64,000 bases of DNA from Adiantum capillus-veneris (lineage: Eukaryota > Streptophyta > Polypodiopsida > Polypodiales > Pteridaceae). Below, piece by piece: positions 58,127-64,000 of this stretch (positions are counted from its first letter, which is position 1; the number at the start of each line of letters is the position of its first letter). The notes under the pieces were generated by a model that was given only the letters and a program-made list of their open reading frames with translations, was not told the DNA's origin and made no database searches. The position numbers were made by a program, and so were the translations under genes. The stretch covers positions 75,168,372-75,232,371 of the forward strand of contig CM043953.1 in assembly GCA_014529385.2 (NCBI GenBank), read 5' to 3'.

Positions 58127-60334
58127 CCCCTCTGCAGCTCATAGTGGACATCAATAGTGAGACCAAGTCGATGAAGAAGCTACCATGGACATCCCAGCAC
58201 CGGCCGCAATATTGGATACACCTCGGTGTTGCTCTCCTCAACTTTGTATCTGAAAGTAATGCCATCTTGAGCATCGGTTGCCTTTGAGAAACTTTGAACT
58301 GTAGACCATACTACGTCCAATAATCCCCATTCGTGAACTGTGAACTGTGAACACATCACGTCCAAAATATATAACTCCAAGATAATGAATTGTTCAAACA
58401 CATCCTGTCCATTATCTGGCCAACAACAATGGATTGGCGTGCCCATCCATAGTGTTTTAGACGTCTGATTGGTTCCCTGCCAGATGCATGTGCATTGAAC
58501 TCTGACCTACGGGTCCAAACACCAATAACTTCAACTCCAACACAAGGGTCCAAATTAATTATAGGGAGCATTCGTTGCCCCTCTCTGCTACTCACAAGCC
58601 TCTCTACGGCTGAAGCTAGCGGTGACACGTGTCATTTGACTAGAAATCTGATGTCGAGGCCACCATGGCCACCGCCACGAGTGCCATGCCCATCTCCTCT
58701 GTCAAATCTTTATTACCGTAATCTCTGTCCAACTTGCTTTTATCCTTGTCTTCAAGTGAATTCTTGCTTTTGCCTTTGGCTTCCAACTCCCGAGCCAAAC
58801 AAAGCGTCGAATCACAATCATGACTGTGATCGTACCTCCTGGGTACTGAGGCAGCTAACTGAGTACTGTTACTGCCCAGTGCCAACCTTGTCCAACTGAC
58901 CTTTGCTGCTGTCCTCTAGCGAACTCGTCTATTTGCTTTTGACTTCACAAACTCAAGCCAAACAAATTGCCGGTTTCTTGAGAACTTTGCCGGTGCATAG
59001 GCTGCTAAATGGATGGTTGACGATCCGTTATCCATAGCCACTTGTTGCTTTTGGTTGTTGTCGTCACGGGTGCTCAAGCAAGGGGAGGCCATTTTGAAGT
59101 TGCAAGATCTGGAACTCCGGGAACCTTCTCGCACTCCAAAGTGGCCGCACGAACCAAGCCGCACATATAACCAAGCTGATCCACTTGTCTGCAATTCCCA
59201 AGCCGTTCCGCACTCTCTGCAATCCGCCTCAACGTTGCCTTGTGGGAGCCCTTGAACAAATCAAGGCTCCGCAGATCAAAACTTTGCCTCGCCCTCTCTA
59301 ACTCCAATTGCACTCCACGTGGCTCAAAACGGCCTCTTCAGGCTCCTCTCGCTCTTGTTGTTGACCACTAGTGGAGTGCCAAGTTGGCACTCTGAGAGAT
59401 GAAGCAAAGGGTTAGGGGGGGAGGGTACGAAATGGGCGTTTTAAAACGCAATGGGCACAAGGGGGCAAGATTTCCCCCAGAGGCTGCCGGCAGACAGCGT
59501 TTTAAAACGTCGTCGCTAGAGGGAAACCACCTAGCCAATGCTGCCTGGCAGCGTTTCAAAACGCGGGTGATGGGTAGATCAATGGCGCCGTCTATGTGTT
59601 GCCGACCTAGAGTCTCAAAACGCTAGCGACAAGGGGGGGAGCGAGAGTTGCGGGCTAAGAACAGCATAGTTACCCGAAACGGGAACGGGGAACAGGAACG
59701 GGAGGGTCCGGAACGGGACGGGAACGGGGAGGAGGAGGGGGGGCCGGAACAGGAACGGGGCTGGAATGGTCCACCTGAAGTAAGGATTGAATTACCTCCA
59801 TTCAACTTAGTCCCAAATAAACTCCTAAACAGCCCCAAAACTGCCCCAAAATCTGCCCCCTAACCTGCTCTCAAACTGCACCAAGTATGTTCCCCGAACA
59901 GCCCCAAATCTGCCCCCAAAAGACCACTTTTTTCCCCCCAAATGCTTACTTTTGCTCGTTCCGCCCCTCGTTTCGCCGTTTCGCCTCATGTTCCGCCCAT
60001 TCCGGAACACTGTTCCGGTTACACCCCGTTCCGAACCTGCATTCCGTTCCCATCTTCGTTTCGGGAACGGGACTCGTCCGGAACGCCGTTTCGGAACATT
60101 TGGGCTATGTTCCCCCCGTTCCCTGTTACAGTGAAGATCAGGTGCTGCCGACCTAGCTTCTCAAAACGCAGGGAAGAGAGCGTTTCCGGTAGCACTGGGG
60201 TGCAACGTTTTAGAACGCAAGAAGCAGCATTGGGCAGTGACTAAAGGTTGGGATGGGGCACCATTGACGAGGTTCTTCTTCGTCGCTTTGCTCCTCCACC
60301 AAAGCTCTTCAAGCGACACGGAGCTCCACTAATG
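58127..60334 (-). other. interior of the short-LTR element, with gene-like segments
   Basis: No retroelement enzyme is found. Minus-strand frames around 59313-58640 give two partly parallel segments: one with TQLAASVPRRYDHSHDC and SLEDKDKSKLD, another with TIHLAAYAPAKFSRNRQFVW and SLEDSSKGQLD. This suggests an internal duplication of a coding-like sequence. Upstream LDLFKGSHKATLRRIAESAE is also open. Recurrent CGTTTTAAAACG words and a GGGAACGGG-rich foldback (about 59667-60132) fill the rest. Nothing is recognised with confidence. Confidence 0.4.
59667..60132. repeat. imperfect GGGAACGGG/CCGTTCCC foldback
   Basis: The left arm is rich in GGGAACGGGGAACAGGAACG and the right arm in CGTTCCGGAAC and CCCCGTTCCC. 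The arms could pair. The middle has repeated GCCCCAAA words. It may be a MITE-like insertion, but no clean target duplication was found. Confidence 0.5.
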
Positions 60335-60346
60335 GCTCTGATACCA
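60335..60346 (-). other. primer binding site of the short-LTR element
   Basis: The minus strand reads TGGTATCAGAGC, directly abutting the LTR. Confidence 0.93.
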
Positions 60347-60390
60347 TGTCAAAGTCGACGATGCGGAAGCGTAGAGACAAGGGGAGTGAG

Positions 60391-60446
<56 letters not shown>

Positions 60447-60635
60447 TCGTGAACCAATCAACCTTGGCAATGAATAACTGAATGTGTATACAATGGAGGC
60501 AAAGGGTTGCTTATATAGTAAGCTCAGTAAATTGCCCTACCAAAGTTTGACAAATAAGTAAAATAAATACCTAAAAGCCAAACTAAATAATGGGATCACA
60601 TTGGGCAGTTCACTTGAGATGCCTAAACTTTAACA
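60347..60635 (-). repeat. 5' LTR of the short-LTR element
   Basis: It runs TGTCAAAGTCGACG...TTTAACA. It carries a (GA)n run of about 26 units at 60393-60444 and a minus-strand TATATAAGC at about 60509-60518. Confidence 0.93.
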
Positions 60636-61311
60636 TATGCGTCCAAAGAATCACCCTTGTCTTCTTTTTCTTTTTCTTGTTCTTTCCAAAGCTTTGCTTT
60701 TTGCTTCGCTTCTTGCCCTTTCTGTCCTCCTCACTCAAGTCGGAAGAGCTAGAAGAACTGTCGGAAGAAGAGAAAGAAGAACTGGGTAGTCCTTCAAAAT
60801 GCACACGCTTCTTCTGCTTTCTTGCAGATGCAAAAGAAGATTGACGGCCCAAGTAACCAGGGTAGTCAGTCCCCTTTTTGTGCTTGTTCAATTGCTTCTT
60901 CGTGTCCAAAATCTGACTAATCTGGGTCTGAACCACCTCTTGAAGTTCTTCTTCAGTAAACATCCTCGGAGTAGGAGGTGTCTTGATTGCCGGTTTGATT
61001 GGTGGTTCGGTGGCTTTCTGCCACTGAGTATGCACTTCAGCCATGGAAAAATTTTCCAAACTGGGGATCTTTAGCAAACTGAAGCATCTGCTTTGTGCAC
61101 TCCTCAACCTGTAGTCGACGTTGCATCTCCAAAAGTTCATACTGTGTAGGCCGAGGTGGCCCATACTCATCTTCTGCTAGGTCGCTTGAATTTGTTGTAT
61201 TGCCTCCTCCCGCCTCAACAGTTGCAGAAGAGGTCGATTAATTCTTTTTGGAATCCATAGGTGTCGCGAGAAAAAGGGATCGGATTTCCCGATAGAAGAG
61301 AAATTGGCCAT
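60636..61311 (-). pseudogene. outer gypsy gag, N-terminal part
   Basis: The N-terminus starts near MDSKKN (about 61257) with an early stop. YGPPRPTQYELLEMQRRL and EECTKQMLQFAKDPQFG follow, then a frameshifted basic/Ser-rich region (LPSSSFSSSDSSSSSSDLS, RSKKQSFGKNKKKK) parallel to the inner gypsy gag. It ends at the short-LTR insertion. Confidence 0.8.
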
Positions 61312-61323
61312 GCTCTGATACCA
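61312..61323 (-). other. primer binding site (initiator tRNA-Met), outer gypsy
   Basis: The minus strand reads TGGTATCAGAGC beside the 5' LTR. Confidence 0.93.
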
Positions 61324-61324
61324 C

Positions 61325-61840
61325 TGTAACAAACTTGGACTAGATTTTGTCGCGACACAGTAGAGATTCCTTATAAATAATTCACAAATTAAGAGAGAGA
61401 GTCGACACAACCCAGCGTAGTTCCGTGCCAAGAGGGATTAGCCCCAAAGACTGGCGCTCCTTTCGGTATTTCTTTTATATTAATATGTGAGCAAAGTACA
61501 ACTTTCCGCGGATGCTCGCTCCTAGACTCTGCATCCAGATGCTCTGAGAAGTAAGCCCCCTTGGGTCACTTATAAAGATTACAAGGGTCCTAAAAGCAGA
61601 GCCCCAAAAGCATTAAACTCAAAAGCAATAGGATCCCAAAAGCAACTGGTCAAAAATCTGCAAGTAAAGCAACAGTGCAAATTGCGGACATCCGTACAGC
61701 TACCACGTCAGCATATCAGCACAGAAAGTGAAAATTCGTACTACTGCAGCGTTAGCATGTCAACGTAGAAACTGGAAATCCGCATTGTCTGCCACGTGAC
61801 ACTCTACCACGTCAACCTGCCTGTCCATACAGTTTTGTCC
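61325..61840 (-). repeat. 5' LTR of the outer gypsy, distal end missing
   Basis: It starts TGTAACAAACTTGGAC on the plus strand and matches 30581-31074 until TTTTGTCC. The last 50 or so bases, including the TGTGACA terminus, are absent and copia sequence follows. Confidence 0.88.
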
Positions 61841-63144
61841 CCTCTCTCAAACAAGATGCTGTAACCATGCATATCCATCTGACCAACAGAAAGTAGACTC
61901 TTCTTGATTCCCGGCACATATCGAACATCATGCAAGACAAGCTCATTTGTGCCATCTATGGAGAGATGCACAGTGCCAATACCCTCAATGGAACATGCAT
62001 GATTATTTCCAAGGTATACATGGCCACGCTTGCCTGCATCAAAAGTAGAGAAACACTCCTTGATAGGAGTCACATGAAATGAAGCACCGAAATCAACAAT
62101 CCAAGTCTGGGACAATGCATCATTGACAGTCAACAAAGCATCAATAAGATCACTCTTGGTGATCTCCATGTCCTGTGAATGAACATTTAGAGAGGCATCA
62201 AAGTCATAAGCATCATCATCTGACAAAGTGGCACACAAGATGTCCTCTACATCTGACAGCTCCTCAATCACGACACTAGAAGCCACATTGGCCTTCTCTT
62301 TGTCCTTTGAGCTATCCTGTGTATCTGCCTTGACTTCCTTCTTCTCTTTCTTTTTGTCTCCACCATTCTTTTTCCTTTCTAACTCAGCTTTATAGTACCT
62401 GCAATCGGGTTTCTTGTGACCTTTCCTGCCACATTGATAGCAAGTCACATCACCCTTGCCTTTGCTTGCATTTCCACTTTCTTTACTCTTACTCTTACTC
62501 CTTTGTGCATAAGCATTCTTCTTTTCTGTCCTGCCTCTAACTATGTTGGCAGAGCTACCTCCCTCTCCACTTGCTTTCCTCCTGATTTCTTCATTCAAGA
62601 TAGAACCCCTAACACCATCAAAGGTCAAATTGGGATTATAGGACAACGAAACCACCAAAGTTTCCCATGACTCAGGTAAGGTCATAAGCAAGAAGATAAC
62701 TTTCAGATTATCATCAAAAGGGGGCAAGCCAGAATCCTATAACTACAACAAAGTACCTGCGAATAATGACAAGTGCTTTGCCGCGCTCTTGGACTCATCT
62801 AGTTGCATGCCAGCAAGTTTTCGCATCAAGTGTACCTGGTTGACAAGCGTTGTATTTTCATACATTCCCTTCAACTTCTCCTACACATCAAAAGCAGTCG
62901 TGAGACCTTTCACATCAATGACGGTCTCATCGGTCATGGCCATTTTAATGTATGTAACGGCCTTCCTGTTCATGCTAACCCATGCTTCATCCGTCATATT
63001 CTGTGGCTTCACCTGTTCAAGTGCCCCTTCGCTATCCTTAAGAAATAGGATTCCCTGAATGCTGTCTTTCCAAAAGATCAAAACCTGTACCATCGAACCT
63101 CCTAATCTCGAAGAGGTTCTTCACATCCGAAGAAGATGAGGCCA
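61841..63144 (-). pseudogene. copia gag, zinc knuckle and protease
   Basis: The start is MASSSSDVKNLFEIRRFDGTGF at 63144. After an early frameshift, gag continues with MTDEAWVSMNRKAVTYIKMAM and MRKLAGMQLDESKSAAKHLSL, then the open frame 62727 leftward with LPESWETLVVSLSYNP. The knuckle is CYQCGRKGHKKPDC with a Lys/Glu-rich tail. The protease shows WIVDFGASFHVTPI (Phe for the catalytic-loop Ser of DSG) and VRYVPGIKKSLLSVGQM. The frame then reads straight into gypsy LTR sequence at 61840. Confidence 0.88.
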
Positions 63145-63878
63145 TAGTTGCACGAAATAAGAGGAATAATACGCTGAATTTTTGGGCAAAATACGTAAAA
63201 ATCGGAGTATAGCCTCACAAAGATGTGCATTACAGCTCCAAATGGTCACAGGAGCAATTTGGGGCAAAATAGGACGATTTGGGCACAAAATTCAATTTCT
63301 GAAATTTATGCGCAGAAAATTTCAGCGAGCGAATTTGTGCTCGAAAACAACAACTTTAGTTCTCAGAAGACATACATAAGGCTAATACACAGCCTTTAGA
63401 AGCATGTAAGAGCAAAAGCCCCAATTTGTAGCATCAAAATTGCATGAAATTGAGCCACAAATGGTCATACATCGACAAAATTTGTCAAATGTGCGTAGAT
63501 TGCATCAATTTACACTTTCCCCAATGTAATCGCACCATAAAAACACTTGCAAAAGCCTGCGCAAATCTGAAATTTGCTTAAAACACCTGTTTTAGGGCTT
63601 GTTTTTCAGCAATTTCAGTGTTTTCGGGTAGCGGAGACTTAGCAAAAGTATTCCCACACCTTATTACATCATTTGCAAAGACTGTATTTTGCTGTCATAG
63701 CCTGTAATTTCCTGTTTTTGACCTAATTTCAACCTGTTTTGGGTCAATTTGGGTTGCCAGGAGCTCTCTAGTGTCCGGGGACGAGTCCTTTGGCGACGAA
63801 ATTGCAAAATCTCACGTGAAAGTTGACCTTCTTGGCTGAAATTCAACGTTTGCAGATTTGGGACAAAGCCTAATCGAG
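63145..63878 (-). other. copia 5' untranslated leader
   Basis: AT-rich, between the primer site and gag. No gene is seen. Confidence 0.6.
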
Positions 63879-63890
63879 ACTCTGATACCA
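63879..63890 (-). other. primer binding site (initiator tRNA-Met), copia
   Basis: The minus strand reads TGGTATCAGAGT, one mismatch from the canonical initiator-Met site, two bases inside the LTR. Confidence 0.88.
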
Positions 63891-63892
63891 AT

Positions 63893-64000
63893 TGATGAGC
63901 GCGCGGCGGTGTGTGCAAGTGAAAGAGCACGCGAGGAAGTGCAGTGTGTGCAGAGAGGGGAGGCGAAGGCCTGCAGGAGAGGAAGGGCTAGCAGAAGAGA
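63893..64000 (-). repeat. copia 5' LTR, partial
   Basis: It begins TGATGAGCGCG on the plus strand and continues past the window end. Confidence 0.75.

Larger units (their letters stand above)
57871..60635 (-). mobile_element. short-LTR non-autonomous retrotransposon
   Basis: It is 2765 bp with LTRs of 256 (57871-58126) and 289 bp (60347-60635), a primer site beside the right LTR and a short purine run (GCAGAGGGG) beside the left. The target duplication is TATAC/TATGC, inside the outer gypsy gag. The interior of 2.2 kb has no recognisable gag or pol, so it is non-autonomous. Confidence 0.9.
30581..61840 (-). mobile_element. outer chromovirus-type Ty3/gypsy element, split by nested insertions
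   Basis: The 3' LTR (30581-31124) and the primer-site-flanked 5' LTR (61325-61840) match each other best. Both have CACTTATAAAGATTACAAGGGT, unlike the inner gypsy. Its pieces run right to left: gag (61310-60636 and 57870-57447), then pol (38553-36100), then the chromodomain end and 3' UTR (31812-31125). Three insertions separate them: 57871-60635, 38554-57446 and 31813-36099. The protease region is missing at the 57446 junction. Confidence 0.85.
61841..64000 (-). mobile_element. Ty1/copia retrotransposon, 5' portion
   Basis: It contains part of the LTR (from 63893 to the window end), primer site, leader, gag and protease. It breaks at 61840 against the outer gypsy LTR. Integrase and RT are not found on the far side of the gypsy within this window. 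Confidence 0.88.

Noticed and set aside
59640-60244. Several Pro/Arg-rich short frames
   Set aside because: They are by-products of the GGGAACGGG/CCGTTCCC foldback.

Overview
The window looks like an intergenic, repeat-dominated stretch of a land-plant nuclear genome. Both LINEs have the plant-type layout: a CCHC ORF1, an apurinic endonuclease, a reverse transcriptase (RT) and a C-terminal zf-RVT zinc-binding domain. The Ty1/copia and Ty3/gypsy elements, most of the latter chromodomain-bearing, mostly use the initiator-Met tRNA primer site (TGGTATCAGAGC). There is a BED/DUF659 hAT transposase, and plant-type CCCTAAA-like repeats are present. I cannot place the lineage more narrowly. No bacterial, organellar, rRNA, tRNA or CRISPR feature is visible. 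The only hint of a single-copy host gene is a pair of in-frame exons near 26.5-26.9 kb.

Left part (1-30.6 kb). A minus-strand copia element (1-3103) abuts a plus-strand gypsy pol fragment (3104-4440). A degenerate plus-strand gypsy with paired LTR remnants follows (5046-10042). After a featureless stretch with a large (CT)n(TA)n microsatellite comes a complete hAT transposon (12871-15966) with an uninterrupted transposase, 12-bp terminal inverted repeats and a perfect 8-bp target duplication. Next are a short-ORF non-autonomous LTR element (16594-19526), a 5' gypsy fragment with an internally duplicated gag (20311-22600), a 5'-truncated LINE (about 22620-26449), the two candidate host exons, and a copia gag fragment split by a solo-LTR-like insertion containing degenerate telomere-like repeats.

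Right part (30.6-64 kb). This is a nested stack, reconstructed from target duplications, primer sites, polypurine tracts and split reading frames. A copia 5' part (61841-64000) abuts an outer chromovirus gypsy (30581-61840). The outer gypsy is split by a second copy of the short-ORF element (31813-36099, TSD ATCCA), by an inner chromovirus gypsy (38554-57446) and by a short-LTR non-autonomous element (57871-60635). The inner gypsy RT is split by a full-length LINE (41848-54655, 15-bp TSD). The LINE ORF1 is in turn split by a large-LTR non-autonomous element (47773-53885, TSD CAAAA). LTR pairs are most alike in the innermost insertions, as expected from nesting.

Almost every reading frame except the hAT transposase is broken by stops or frameshifts, so most entries are relics. 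The items of most interest are the two-copy non-autonomous family with an unrecognised conserved ORF, the large-LTR derivative keeping only gag and chromodomain remnants, a polyadenylation-like block shared by several otherwise different LTRs, and the apparently intact hAT.
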